Shown: positions 1 through 9,187 of the stretch, piece by piece | How positions within the stretch are numbered: the first letter of the stretch is position 1 | Layout: every line of letters begins with the position of its first letter | NCBI GenBank assembly: GCA_003279685.1 | Contig: QCHA01000001.1 | Coordinates: 248,001-312,000 of the forward strand | Length of the DNA stretch: 64,000 bases | Reading direction: 5' to 3' | DNA from: Pelagibacteraceae bacterium AG-390-L03 | GTDB lineage: Bacteria; Pseudomonadota; Alphaproteobacteria; Pelagibacterales; Pelagibacteraceae | Notes under the pieces: generated by a model | Told to the model about the DNA's origin: nothing | What the model saw: only the letters and a program-made list of their open reading frames with translations | Database searches by the model: none | Position numbers and translations under genes: made by a program

Positions 1-84
1 GTAACCACTTTCATGAATTTGGATAGCTAATTTCTCTACTGTCTTATTATATTCTTCCCAACTGATAATTAATTTATCTGACAT
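1..84 (-). CDS. Phosphoribosyltransferase (xanthine/hypoxanthine-type), N-terminal fragment running off the left edge
   Basis: Minus-strand ATG at 84 reads MSDKLIISWEEYNKTVEKLAIQIHESGY..., resembling the N-terminus of purine phosphoribosyltransferases; next to a purine catabolic cluster. Confidence 0.55.
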   Translation of the reverse strand, partial: MSDKLIISWEEYNKTVEKLAIQIHESGY

Positions 85-99
85 AATTTCTATATCTAC

Positions 100-1011
100 T
101 TATTTAAATAATAAAACCAAAACTGCAAGAACGATAAGTGCAATTATTGAAGAGATTAAAATATACAACTTGTGAATGTTTCTTCCTCTTAAATTAAAAT
201 AATGTCTTGCTGCCCCAGAAATAATTGCAATCGCACATAATATTAACCAATTATATTGGTGATAAACTAAAAAGCTAGAATGCCCAGAAAGCATTATAAA
301 CAATACTAAAAAGGTTGAATAATTGTTGTGAATTGACCGTTGTTTAGCTGCTAAGGATAAGCTCATATCAAATTTTTCACCTCTTTCGCTACTACTAATT
401 ATGTTCATTTGATTAGGTATAATTACTGTAAAGACATTGCCAAACATATTAGTGCCAATGATTAATCCAACACTCAAAATTGCAAATTTAGGTCCAAATA
501 ATTTTGTTAGACCAAAAGATACAAGCGTTAACAAAATTATTCCTATACATATAAATAAAATATTACTCTCAATTAATTTTGATTTACATAAAAGATCATA
601 GACAAACCAAGCAACAATCAATGATAAAAGTGAGATAATAATGGCATAACTTGGGGGCATTAATAAAACGCGCTTATCAACCATCAAAACGCCAGCGTTA
701 TAGTAATAAATTACAACCAAGAGCAACATTCCGGTTACAAAAGTTAAATAACTTTGCCATTTGAAGATTACTAATCTATTTAAATAATCCTGAGGTGGAG
801 ATGTTTTTAATCTTGAAAGTTTATAAAAAAAACCAGAATGCATCAGATATCCTTCACCATCGATATCATCACTTGTTACATTTTTATTTAAATTATTATC
901 TAAGTAATTAAATAAAAAACTATTACCTACCCATAATATTGCAAATAATACATGGCCCCATCTTAGAATAACTTCTAACCATTTTATCGTATAAGGTAAA
1001 AATTCCATCAA
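100..1011 (-). CDS. puuD: PuuD-type urate hydroxylase, membrane domain only (no fused cytochrome c domain)
   Basis: 303 aa polytopic protein with WLEVILRWGHVLFAILWVGNSFLFNYLD and RSIHNNYSTFLVLFIMLSGH motifs typical of the PuuD membrane domain; surrounded by urate pathway genes. Confidence 0.85.
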   Translation of the reverse strand: MMEFLPYTIKWLEVILRWGHVLFAILWVGNSFLFNYLDNNLNKNVTSDDIDGEGYLMHSGFFYKLSRLKTSPPQDYLNRLVIFKWQSYLTFVTGMLLLVVIYYYNAGVLMVDKRVLLMPPSYAIIISLLSLIVAWFVYDLLCKSKLIESNILFICIGIILLTLVSFGLTKLFGPKFAILSVGLIIGTNMFGNVFTVIIPNQMNIISSSERGEKFDMSLSLAAKQRSIHNNYSTFLVLFIMLSGHSSFLVYHQYNWLILCAIAIISGAARHYFNLRGRNIHKLYILISSIIALIVLAVLVLLFK

Positions 1012-1478
1012 TATTTTATTTTATCTACTTTTTTATCCCAAATTTCAAATGCTTTTAAAGCATCATTTCTGAGCATTTGTGTCATTTTAATTTTTCTATC
1101 ATCTATTTTTTTTGGAATCTCCAAATATATAAATGAGTCATCAAAATCTATATTTTTTGCATCTTCTCTTGTATTTGCATAATATATTTTATCTAATCTT
1201 GACCAATAAATTGCCGAAAGACACATTGGACAAGGTTCACAAGATGTATAAATCTCACAACCAGACAAATCAAAAGTATTTAATTTTTTACAAGCCTCTC
1301 GAATTGCTACAACTTCTCCATGGGCAGTAGGGTCATTTGAAGAAGTTACTTTATTTGAACCTTCTGATATAATCTTATTATCTTTAACAATCACACTACC
1401 AAAAGGTCCACCAACAGTGTTTGCACTATTAATTGAAAGTTCAATGGCTTTTGCCATAAATTTTTTTTTATCTTCCAT
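1008..1478 (-). CDS. guaD: Guanine deaminase (cytidine/deoxycytidylate deaminase fold)
   Basis: HGEVVAIREA and PCPMCLSAIYWSRLDKIYYA zinc motifs; overlaps the puuD start by ATGA on the minus strand. Confidence 0.85.
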   Translation of the reverse strand: MEDKKKFMAKAIELSINSANTVGGPFGSVIVKDNKIISEGSNKVTSSNDPTAHGEVVAIREACKKLNTFDLSGCEIYTSCEPCPMCLSAIYWSRLDKIYYANTREDAKNIDFDDSFIYLEIPKKIDDRKIKMTQMLRNDALKAFEIWDKKVDKIKY

Positions 1479-3771
1479 TTTGATTTTTAATTTTATTAAT
1501 ACTCATTAAAATTCTTTCTGGAGTTGCTGGTGCATTGAGTTCTGGTGTAATCTGATAGTTTCCAATTGAAGCAACTGCGTCCTTGATTGCATAAAAAACA
1601 CTCATTGCTAACATCAAAGGCGGTTCTCCAGTAGTTTTTGCTTTATTAACAACTTTTTCTTTATTTAATCCTTCTTTAAAAATTTCCACATTGAATTTTT
1701 TTGGGATATCACTTACTGCTGGTATTTTATAAGTCGATGGAGAAAAAGTTGTAATCTGTCCGTTTGATTTCCAATTAAGCTCTTCAATAGTCAGCCAACC
1801 TTGTCCTTGAATAAAACCCCCTTCAATCTGACCTAGTTCAAGTGCAGGATTTATTGGTTTTCCAGCATCATGTAAAATATCAACTCTTTCTAAAATATTT
1901 TCACCAGTCAATGTGTCTATGGTTACTTCTGAAACAGCTGCACCATAACAAAAGTAATAAAAGGGTCTTCCTTTAAATTTTTTTTTATCGAAATTGATTT
2001 TTGGTGTTGAATAAAAACCTGACGATGAAAGAGAAATTCTATTTAAATATGCCTCTTGAATAATGCTTTTAAATTCAAATTGTCTATTTCCAAATATTAT
2101 ATATTGATCTTTATAAACTGCTTCTTGATTGTAGATCTTATATTTTTTCTTGATAAATTTTTCTAGATTTAATTTAATTTTTGCTACTGCATTTAAAGCT
2201 GCGGCTCCATTAAGATCTGTCGTTGATGAAGCAGCACTAGCCGATGTATTAGGAACTTTAGATGTATTCGTGGATGAGATATGAACTAAATTATACGGTA
2301 ATCCAAAAGAATTTGCCACTAATTGAGCTATTTTTGTATGAGTTCCTTGGCCCATTTCTATGCCCCCATGATTTAAATATATACTTCCATCAGTATAAAT
2401 ATGGACCAAAGCCCCAGCTTGATTTAAATGAATTGTTGTAAATGAAACACCAAATTTTAATGGTGTAATAGCTATACCTTTCTTTTTAAATTTATTTTTT
2501 TCATTAAATTTTCTTATATTAGAATATCTTATCTTATAATTAGATTTATTTTCTAAATTTTTAAATATTTCATTAATTACATTATCTTGAATTTTCATCC
2601 CATAATGAGTTACATTTTTTTTATCTTTTTGATAAAAATTTTTCTTTCTAACTTCTATCGGATCCTTTTTTAGGTACCTTGAAATATTATCTATAATATT
2701 TTCTATAGCCATCATTCCTTGGTTTCCACCAAAGCCTCTAAATGCAGTTGAAGTTGGAATATTTGTCTTACACAAATTGTTTGTTACCTCAATATCAGAA
2801 ATATAATATGCATTGTCTATATGAAGCAAAGCCCTTTCATTTATTGCTGCTGATAAATCAGGCGACATTCCACAATTTGAAGATAAGTTTATTTTTAATC
2901 CTTTAATAATTCCTTCATCACTAAAACCAACTTCATATTCAGATAAAAATTCATGCCTTTTACCCGTCAATATTATATCGTCATCTCTATCTAATCTTAA
3001 TTTTACAGGCTTACCTGATTTTTTAGCTAACAATGCACAAATACAAGCAGTCATAAAATTTGTTTCTTTTCCCCCAAACCCACCTCCAATTCTTCTTACC
3101 TCAACATTTATTGAATTACTTTTTTGATTGAACATTTTTGCAATTAGTTGTTGTGTCTCTGAAGGATGTTGAGTTGAGCTGTAGACTAAAAAATTATCAT
3201 CTTCTTTGGGAATAACAAAAGCTGCTTGACCTTCTAAATAAAAGTGTTCTTGACCACCTGTTGTAAAATTACCTTTTAAAATATTTTTTGATATTTTTAT
3301 TTTATTTGAAGGATTTCCTTTTTTTATTTTTCTAGGTTTAAATAAGAAGTGTTTTTTATTTAAAGCTTCTTTTATTGTAATAACTGGTTTTAACTCTTTA
3401 TAAGTTATATTAGCTTTTAATACCGCTTTCCTTGCAAGTTCAGTCGTTGTAGCAGCTACTGCAAACAATGGTTGGCCATAAAACTCAACTTTTTTTGTTG
3501 GAAAAATAGGATCACCATCAAAAACAGGACCTACGTCATTTCTACCTATAATATCACTTTGTGTAACGACCGAAATAACACCTTCACTTATTTTTACATC
3601 TGTTAAATCTATTTCTTTAATTAATGCATGTGCTTTTTTGCTTAAACCAATAGCACCATAAATTGTGTTTTTTGGTTCATTAATATCATCAGTATACTCA
3701 GCGTATCCACTTACATGTTTATAGGCACTATCGTGTGGTCTTATTTCCTCAATAAAGTTCTCTTTGCTCAT
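1468..3771 (-). CDS. xdhB: Xanthine dehydrogenase molybdopterin-binding subunit
   Basis: 767 aa; RRIGGGFGGKE, STAFRGFGGNQG, GGIEMGQGTHTKIAQ and TTGEPPLMLAMSVFYAI motifs. Confidence 0.93.
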   Translation of the reverse strand: MSKENFIEEIRPHDSAYKHVSGYAEYTDDINEPKNTIYGAIGLSKKAHALIKEIDLTDVKISEGVISVVTQSDIIGRNDVGPVFDGDPIFPTKKVEFYGQPLFAVAATTTELARKAVLKANITYKELKPVITIKEALNKKHFLFKPRKIKKGNPSNKIKISKNILKGNFTTGGQEHFYLEGQAAFVIPKEDDNFLVYSSTQHPSETQQLIAKMFNQKSNSINVEVRRIGGGFGGKETNFMTACICALLAKKSGKPVKLRLDRDDDIILTGKRHEFLSEYEVGFSDEGIIKGLKINLSSNCGMSPDLSAAINERALLHIDNAYYISDIEVTNNLCKTNIPTSTAFRGFGGNQGMMAIENIIDNISRYLKKDPIEVRKKNFYQKDKKNVTHYGMKIQDNVINEIFKNLENKSNYKIRYSNIRKFNEKNKFKKKGIAITPLKFGVSFTTIHLNQAGALVHIYTDGSIYLNHGGIEMGQGTHTKIAQLVANSFGLPYNLVHISSTNTSKVPNTSASAASSTTDLNGAAALNAVAKIKLNLEKFIKKKYKIYNQEAVYKDQYIIFGNRQFEFKSIIQEAYLNRISLSSSGFYSTPKINFDKKKFKGRPFYYFCYGAAVSEVTIDTLTGENILERVDILHDAGKPINPALELGQIEGGFIQGQGWLTIEELNWKSNGQITTFSPSTYKIPAVSDIPKKFNVEIFKEGLNKEKVVNKAKTTGEPPLMLAMSVFYAIKDAVASIGNYQITPELNAPATPERILMSINKIKNQNGR

Positions 3772-5208
3772 TTAATTAACTCTTGATAATTTATTAGAAT
3801 TTATTTCTATAAAACATTTCATTAATAAATTTTTTGCTACCTCTAGTCTGTATTCTTTACTTGCTCTCATATCTCCAATAGGAGTTAAATCTTTTTCTAA
3901 ATAATTTTTTGCTTGATCAAAAGTATTGATATTAAGAGGCTTATTTTTAAGATTTTTTTCACACGCTTTAGCTCTTTTTGGTATAGCTGCCATACCTCCA
4001 TATGCAATATATACCTCTTTGATTTTGTTATTATTAATTTCAAAATTAAAGGAGCCACAAACAGATGAAATATCATCATCAAATCTTTTTGATATTTTAT
4101 ATGCTTTAAATATATTTTTTTTATATAATGGTATTTTTATTGATCGAATAAATTCGGTCTTTTTTAACTTAGTTTTTCTATAATCTATGAAAAAATTATT
4201 TATTGGTAAAACTTTTTTTCCATTATAGCTCTCTAATAAAACTTCAGCATTTAAAGATAGTAAAATTGGTAATGAATCACCTATCGGTGATGCCGTTGCA
4301 ATGTTGCCACCTATAGTGCCAACATTTCTAATCTGAACAGAGCCATATCTCTTAAGAACAGAATAAAAATCTGGATAATATCTTTTAATTTCATTTTCAA
4401 ATTTAATTAATGGTGTGGCAGCTCCAATTTCTAAGTAATTTTTACTTAACTTTATAAAATCTAATTCTTTAACTTCTTTTAAATCAATTATAAATGGAAT
4501 TTCTTTTCTCTCTTTTGTAACTGTTAAAGATAAATCTGTACCACCAGCAAGAAAATTAAAATTTGAATTATTCTTTATTATATTTTTTAAATCATTGATG
4601 TTTTTAGGAGAGAAATAAACTTTATTACCTTTTTTAATATAAATATTTTTTGGCCTAATTGTTTTTAATAATTTAATAATTTTATTTTTATTTTTGCTAA
4701 ATTCATCGTTCTTATTTGACTTATTTAAACTTTTTGCAGCATCGATAATAGGTCTATAACCAGTGCAACGACATAAATTTCCTGATATTGAGTCTGTTAT
4801 TAATTCACTGTTATAACTTTTATTATTTTTAAACATTGAAAACAAAGACATAACAAATCCCGGTGTGCAAAATCCACATTGTGATCCATGAAATTTTACC
4901 ATCGCATCTTGAACTGGGTGGAGTTTCCCATCATTGGAAACTAAATCTTCTACAATCAAAAGTTGCTTACCATTCAAAGATGGTACAAATGAAATACAAG
5001 AATTTATTGAACTATATTTGATTTTGCTGCCAACTAACTCGCCAAAAACAACTGTGCATGCTCCACAACCTCCTTCTGAGCAACCCTCTTTAGTTCCAGT
5101 TTTTTTTAGTTCAGTTCTAATATAATTAAGAATTGTTTGATTTGGATCAGGGTTTTTTATTTCTAGAATCTTATCATTTAATAAAAATTTTACTGAGCTT
5201 GATATCAC
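3772..5208 (-). CDS. xdhA: Xanthine dehydrogenase small subunit (2Fe-2S plus FAD)
   Basis: KEGCSEGGCGACTVV and SQCGFCTPGFVMS...GNLCRCTGYRPI iron-sulfur motifs; FAD domain LAGGTDL and GGNIATASPIGD. Confidence 0.93.
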   Translation of the reverse strand: MISSSVKFLLNDKILEIKNPDPNQTILNYIRTELKKTGTKEGCSEGGCGACTVVFGELVGSKIKYSSINSCISFVPSLNGKQLLIVEDLVSNDGKLHPVQDAMVKFHGSQCGFCTPGFVMSLFSMFKNNKSYNSELITDSISGNLCRCTGYRPIIDAAKSLNKSNKNDEFSKNKNKIIKLLKTIRPKNIYIKKGNKVYFSPKNINDLKNIIKNNSNFNFLAGGTDLSLTVTKERKEIPFIIDLKEVKELDFIKLSKNYLEIGAATPLIKFENEIKRYYPDFYSVLKRYGSVQIRNVGTIGGNIATASPIGDSLPILLSLNAEVLLESYNGKKVLPINNFFIDYRKTKLKKTEFIRSIKIPLYKKNIFKAYKISKRFDDDISSVCGSFNFEINNNKIKEVYIAYGGMAAIPKRAKACEKNLKNKPLNINTFDQAKNYLEKDLTPIGDMRASKEYRLEVAKNLLMKCFIEINSNKLSRVN

Positions 5209-5559
5209 TTAACTGCCTCTATAAGTAGAATAACTCCATGGTGAAACTAGTAAAGGTACATGATAATGCTGCGAGGGATCTGAAATACCAAATCTTATTA
5301 CTACATCGTCCAAGAATGGCATATCGTTTATTGATGATATATTTTTAAAATAATCACCAATGTAAAAAACTAATTCATATTTACCTTTAACAAAAATTTC
5401 TCCCTCTGCTAATGGTGAACTTGCTCTTCCATCATCATTAAGTTTTATTGAAGTTATTTTTTTTCTTTGAGAATTATTTAAATAAAATAACTCAACCAAG
5501 ATACCCTTGCCAGGTTTACCTGAATATACATCCAAAACATGAGTTGTGAGCTTTGTCAT
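5209..5559 (-). CDS. hiuH: 5-hydroxyisourate hydrolase (transthyretin-like)
   Basis: N-terminal LTTHVLDVYSGKPG and C-terminal HYHVPLLVSPWSYSTYRGS signature. Confidence 0.95.
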   Translation of the reverse strand: MTKLTTHVLDVYSGKPGKGILVELFYLNNSQRKKITSIKLNDDGRASSPLAEGEIFVKGKYELVFYIGDYFKNISSINDMPFLDDVVIRFGISDPSQHYHVPLLVSPWSYSTYRGS

Positions 5560-5607
5560 AAAATTATAGTATCATTTTAATTTTAAACTTAATTTATTTA
5601 AAGTTAT

Positions 5608-6105
5608 ATGAGAACAATAGATAACATTAACGATCTTAACAAGTCTGATTTTTTATCAGTATTTGGTAATGTTTTTGAAAAAACTGAATCAGTAGCCTTG
5701 GAAGCTTTTAATTCCAAGCCATTTAAAAATTTCGAAGATGTTGTGTTTAAAATGCTGAATATTTACGAAAATTATGAAAAAAAAAAAATTTTAGAAATTT
5801 TAAATGCTCATCCTGAGCTTGCTGTGTCAAAAAAAATGACTACGGAGTCTATATTAGAACAAGCTTCTGCAAAATTAAACGAATGTTCTTATGAGGAATA
5901 TGAGGAATTTATAAGATTAAATTCAGAATATAAAAAAAAATTTAATTTTCCGTTTATAATTGCTGTAAAAGGAAAAAATAAAAATGAAATATTAAATAAT
6001 TTTAGACAAAGAATACAAAGTGATTTAGAAAGTGAATTCCTAGAAGCAAAAAAACAAGTAAAGAAAATTGCAACCTTTCGTCTTAAAGAAATAAATAAAA
6101 AATGA
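5608..6105 (+). CDS. uraD: 2-oxo-4-hydroxy-4-carboxy-5-ureidoimidazoline decarboxylase
   Basis: ILNAHPELA...SLxEQ-like segment and FPFIIAVKGKNKNEIL; adjacent to hiuH. Confidence 0.93.
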   Translation: MRTIDNINDLNKSDFLSVFGNVFEKTESVALEAFNSKPFKNFEDVVFKMLNIYENYEKKKILEILNAHPELAVSKKMTTESILEQASAKLNECSYEEYEEFIRLNSEYKKKFNFPFIIAVKGKNKNEILNNFRQRIQSDLESEFLEAKKQVKKIATFRLKEINKK

Positions 6106-7088
6106 AAAAATTTATAAGTGCAAAAATGATCAATCTAGCCGATCCTAGAGTCGGATCTAAAATTATATTTAAAACTGATGATTTTTTTGCAGCTGCTAAT
6201 AGAATTTTAAATACAGATACTCCAGTTTTTAAATATGGGCTATTTGATAAACATGGTAAATGGATGGATGGATGGGAAACTAGAAGAAGAAGATCAAAAG
6301 GCTTTGATTATCTAATTTTGAAACTAGGAAAACCTGGAAAGATCTTTGATATAGACATTGACACAACATACTTTAATGGAAATCAACCAACTCACGCATC
6401 TTTAGAAGGTTGCTTTAGTAAATCTAAACCTAGTAAAAAAACAAAATGGGTATCCTTATTAGGTAAAAAAAAGCTTGGACCAAACAAAAATCATATCTTT
6501 AAATCAAAAAACAAATCTGTTTTTAATTATATAAGACTGAATATCTTTCCTGATGGTGGAGTTGCAAGACTTAGACTTTATGGAGAAATTGAAATGGGAA
6601 AAAACATTTTTAATAATAAAAATGTAAATTTAACCTCTGTTTTAAATGGTGCTTCAATTATTGGTTGTAATAATGAGCATTTTGGAAAGGCTGAAAATAT
6701 AATAGCTCCTGGTAAGGGAAAAAATATGGGAGATGGCTGGGAAACAAGAAGAAGTAGAGGAAAAAACTTTGATTGGCTAATAATAAAATTTGGAAAACCA
6801 GGTTTGATAAAAAAATTAGAGATAGATACTCATCATTTTAAAGGAAATTACCCTGATGCTTGCTCTATTCAAACTGCAAATATTACAAAAAATCTATCAA
6901 ATAAATCAATTGTTAATAATTCAAAGAATTGGAAATTTATTTTAAATAAATCTAAGCTATGTGCACACAAAAAACATATATTTAAAAAATTTTTAATTAA
7001 AAGAAATAAGGAAAATTATCTTAAAATAAATATCCATCCAGATGGAGGAATTTCTAGAATAAGAGCATTTGGAAATTTTGTAAAATGA
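6102..7088 (+). CDS. alc: Allantoicase
   Basis: Two internal repeats, DGWETRRRRSKGFDYLILKLGKPG and DGWETRRSRGKNFDWLIIKFGKPG, as expected for allantoicase. Confidence 0.95.
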   Translation: MKKFISAKMINLADPRVGSKIIFKTDDFFAAANRILNTDTPVFKYGLFDKHGKWMDGWETRRRRSKGFDYLILKLGKPGKIFDIDIDTTYFNGNQPTHASLEGCFSKSKPSKKTKWVSLLGKKKLGPNKNHIFKSKNKSVFNYIRLNIFPDGGVARLRLYGEIEMGKNIFNNKNVNLTSVLNGASIIGCNNEHFGKAENIIAPGKGKNMGDGWETRRSRGKNFDWLIIKFGKPGLIKKLEIDTHHFKGNYPDACSIQTANITKNLSNKSIVNNSKNWKFILNKSKLCAHKKHIFKKFLIKRNKENYLKINIHPDGGISRIRAFGNFVK

Positions 7089-7576
7089 AAGTAATAAAAG
7101 CAAAAAATATAACTAAAAAAAAATTTTCTAAGTTTGGACAATTAATAGACACATCCAAAAAAAATCCAATAAGTATTAATAATGGATATGCAAAAAGATT
7201 TGATGATTTAATAAATATAGATACTTCTAAAAAAAAAGGTAAAGCAATAATTAGTATTTTTAAAGCCAAAAAAAGGAGATTTCCAATGAAAATTGATATG
7301 ATGGAAAAACATCCTTTAGGAAGCCAAGCCTTTATACCAATGGAAGATACAAAATTTTTAGTATTTGTAGCTCCTAGAGGAGATAAACCAGATATAGACA
7401 AAATCCAATCCTTTTTAGTTCCTAAACAAACAGGAGTAAATTACAAGGCTGGTATTTGGCACTTTCCACTTATTTCTTTGAAAAACATGAATTATCTAAT
7501 TGTTGATAGAAAAGGAAAAGGAAACAATCTTGTTATTTATAAATTTAAAAAAGATAAAATTATTTTAAAAAAATGA
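7085..7576 (+). CDS. allA: Ureidoglycolate lyase
   Basis: MEKHPLGSQAFIPM and VNYKAGIWHFPLI motifs; operon context. Confidence 0.93.
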   Translation: MKVIKAKNITKKKFSKFGQLIDTSKKNPISINNGYAKRFDDLINIDTSKKKGKAIISIFKAKKRRFPMKIDMMEKHPLGSQAFIPMEDTKFLVFVAPRGDKPDIDKIQSFLVPKQTGVNYKAGIWHFPLISLKNMNYLIVDRKGKGNNLVIYKFKKDKIILKK

Positions 7577-8472
7577 AAAAAAAATATCCAAGGGATTTAG
7601 TAGGATATGGTTCCAAAAAAATTAAGGTAAAGTGGCCTAGAAATGCCAAGTTGGCTTTACAATTTGTACTCAATTATGAAGAAGGAGCAGAGAATTGTAT
7701 TCTTCATGGTGATAAAACTTCAGAGGTATTTTTATCGGAAATTATAGGAGCAAAACCAATTAAAGGTCGACATTTAAATATGGAATCAATTTATGAATAT
7801 GGATCAAGAAGAGGATTTTGGAGAGTTCATGATTTATTTACCAAGAAAAAAATCCCACTAACTATTTTTGGAGTTGGAATGGCATTAGAAAGAAATAAAG
7901 ATGTTTGTTCGGCTATTAAAAAAGCTAATTATGAAGTTGCTAGTCACGGGTGGAGATGGATTGATTATCAAAATGTGCCAAAAAAAAAAGAAAAGAATGA
8001 TATGAAACTTGCTATAAAATCTATTAAAAAAAATTTTGGTACTCACCCTGCAGGCTGGTACACTGGTAGGTGCAGTTCGAATACATTAAATTTAGTGATA
8101 GATAATGGTAACTTTTTATACTGTAGCGATACATACAGTGATGATCTTCCATATTGGGTAAAAAAAGGTAATAAAAAACAGTTAATGATACCTTACACAC
8201 TCGATAACAATGATATGAGATTTGCTACTAACCAAGGATTTAATTCTGGTGAACAATTTTACAATTATTTAAAAGATAGTTTTGATGCTCTTTATGAAGA
8301 GGGAAAAACTTCACCAAAAATGATGTCTGTTGGTTTACATTGTAGATTAATTGGAAGACCTGGAAGAATACAGTCACTCAAAAAATTTTTAAATTATATT
8401 TCAAAATTTAATGATATTTGGATCTGTAAAAGAATAGACATAGCAAAACATTGGATTAAAAATTATAGTTAA
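7573..8472 (+). CDS. puuE: Allantoinase, polysaccharide-deacetylase family
   Basis: KLALQFVLNYEEGAENCILHGD, EVASHGWRWIDYQ and MMSVGLHCRLIGRPGR motifs. Confidence 0.95.
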   Translation: MKKKYPRDLVGYGSKKIKVKWPRNAKLALQFVLNYEEGAENCILHGDKTSEVFLSEIIGAKPIKGRHLNMESIYEYGSRRGFWRVHDLFTKKKIPLTIFGVGMALERNKDVCSAIKKANYEVASHGWRWIDYQNVPKKKEKNDMKLAIKSIKKNFGTHPAGWYTGRCSSNTLNLVIDNGNFLYCSDTYSDDLPYWVKKGNKKQLMIPYTLDNNDMRFATNQGFNSGEQFYNYLKDSFDALYEEGKTSPKMMSVGLHCRLIGRPGRIQSLKKFLNYISKFNDIWICKRIDIAKHWIKNYS

Positions 8473-8480
8473 AATCTTTA

Positions 8481-8804
8481 TTATTGTTCAGCACTTAAAG
8501 AAACATAGTAGGCCACTGCCTCTATTTCTTCGTCGGATAATATACCTTCCATAGCAGGCATCACTCCTATACCATTTCTAACAGCCATTAAGATTCTCTG
8601 AATATCAGGTCTGATTTCGTTTAAATTTGGACCAATATTTACGTTTGAACCCGCATCTGAAAGAGTGTGACATGCAGCACAATTTCCAGCCTCAAGAAAA
8701 ACTTCTTTTCCTTTAATAAATATTTCATCAGCATTAACATGTATAATTGATGAAAATAATATTATGAAGAAAGCTTTTGAGGAATTTAAAAATAATTTTT
8801 TCAT
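8481..8804 (-). CDS. Exported mono-haem cytochrome c, candidate electron acceptor for the PuuD membrane domain
   Basis: Signal-like MKKLFLNSSKAFFIILFSSIIHVNA, then GNCAACHTLSDAG and IGVMPAMEGILSDEEIEAVAYYVSL. The ORF track starts at 8879, but the ATG at 8804 begins the signal peptide. Confidence 0.85.
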   Translation of the reverse strand: MKKLFLNSSKAFFIILFSSIIHVNADEIFIKGKEVFLEAGNCAACHTLSDAGSNVNIGPNLNEIRPDIQRILMAVRNGIGVMPAMEGILSDEEIEAVAYYVSLSAEQ

Positions 8805-8854
8805 TGTAAATTTGGTATCATAATTAAAAAAAACTAAAAAGATAAATCTGTTGT

Positions 8855-9187
8855 ATGAAAAAACAATTGAAGAGAACAATTTTGGAACAGGCTAATGTCT
8901 GGATTGAATCTAACCAAAAAGTAGTACTTGCAAGAGTAATTCATACTTGGGGTTCCTCTCCTTGTCCCACAGGGAGTAGTATGATTATTAATGAAAAAGG
9001 AGACTTTTTTGGATCAGTTTCAGGTGGTTGTGTAGAGTCAAATGTAATAGCTGAATGTTTAGAATTAATAAAAAATAATAATTTATTTAAGCAAATAAAA
9101 TTTAATGTTTCTGATGAGAATGCATGGGATGTAGGTCTGGCCTGTGGAGGTGAAATAAAAATTTTTATTGAACAAATTAATTCATGA
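8855..9187 (+). CDS. xdhC: XdhC/CoxI family, N-terminal domain as a separate protein
   Basis: VIHTWGSSPCPTGSSMIINEKGDFFGSVSGGCVESNV and GLACGGEIKIFIE. Confidence 0.85.
   Translation: MKKQLKRTILEQANVWIESNQKVVLARVIHTWGSSPCPTGSSMIINEKGDFFGSVSGGCVESNVIAECLELIKNNNLFKQIKFNVSDENAWDVGLACGGEIKIFIEQINS

Noticed and set aside
3897-4183. Overlapping ORFs at 3897-4082 (-) and 3926-4183 (+)
   Set aside because: Both lie inside xdhA, which has clear family motifs; they are out-of-frame/antisense by-products.
7054-7401. 115-aa minus-strand ORF antisense to allA
   Set aside because: Covers a well supported allA gene; hydrophobic composition is what AT-rich Lys-coding sequence gives when read on the opposite strand.
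8060-8095. GTTCGAAT segment resembling a tRNA T-loop
   Set aside because: Inside puuE coding sequence (GRCSSNTLN) with no flanking acceptor or anticodon stems.
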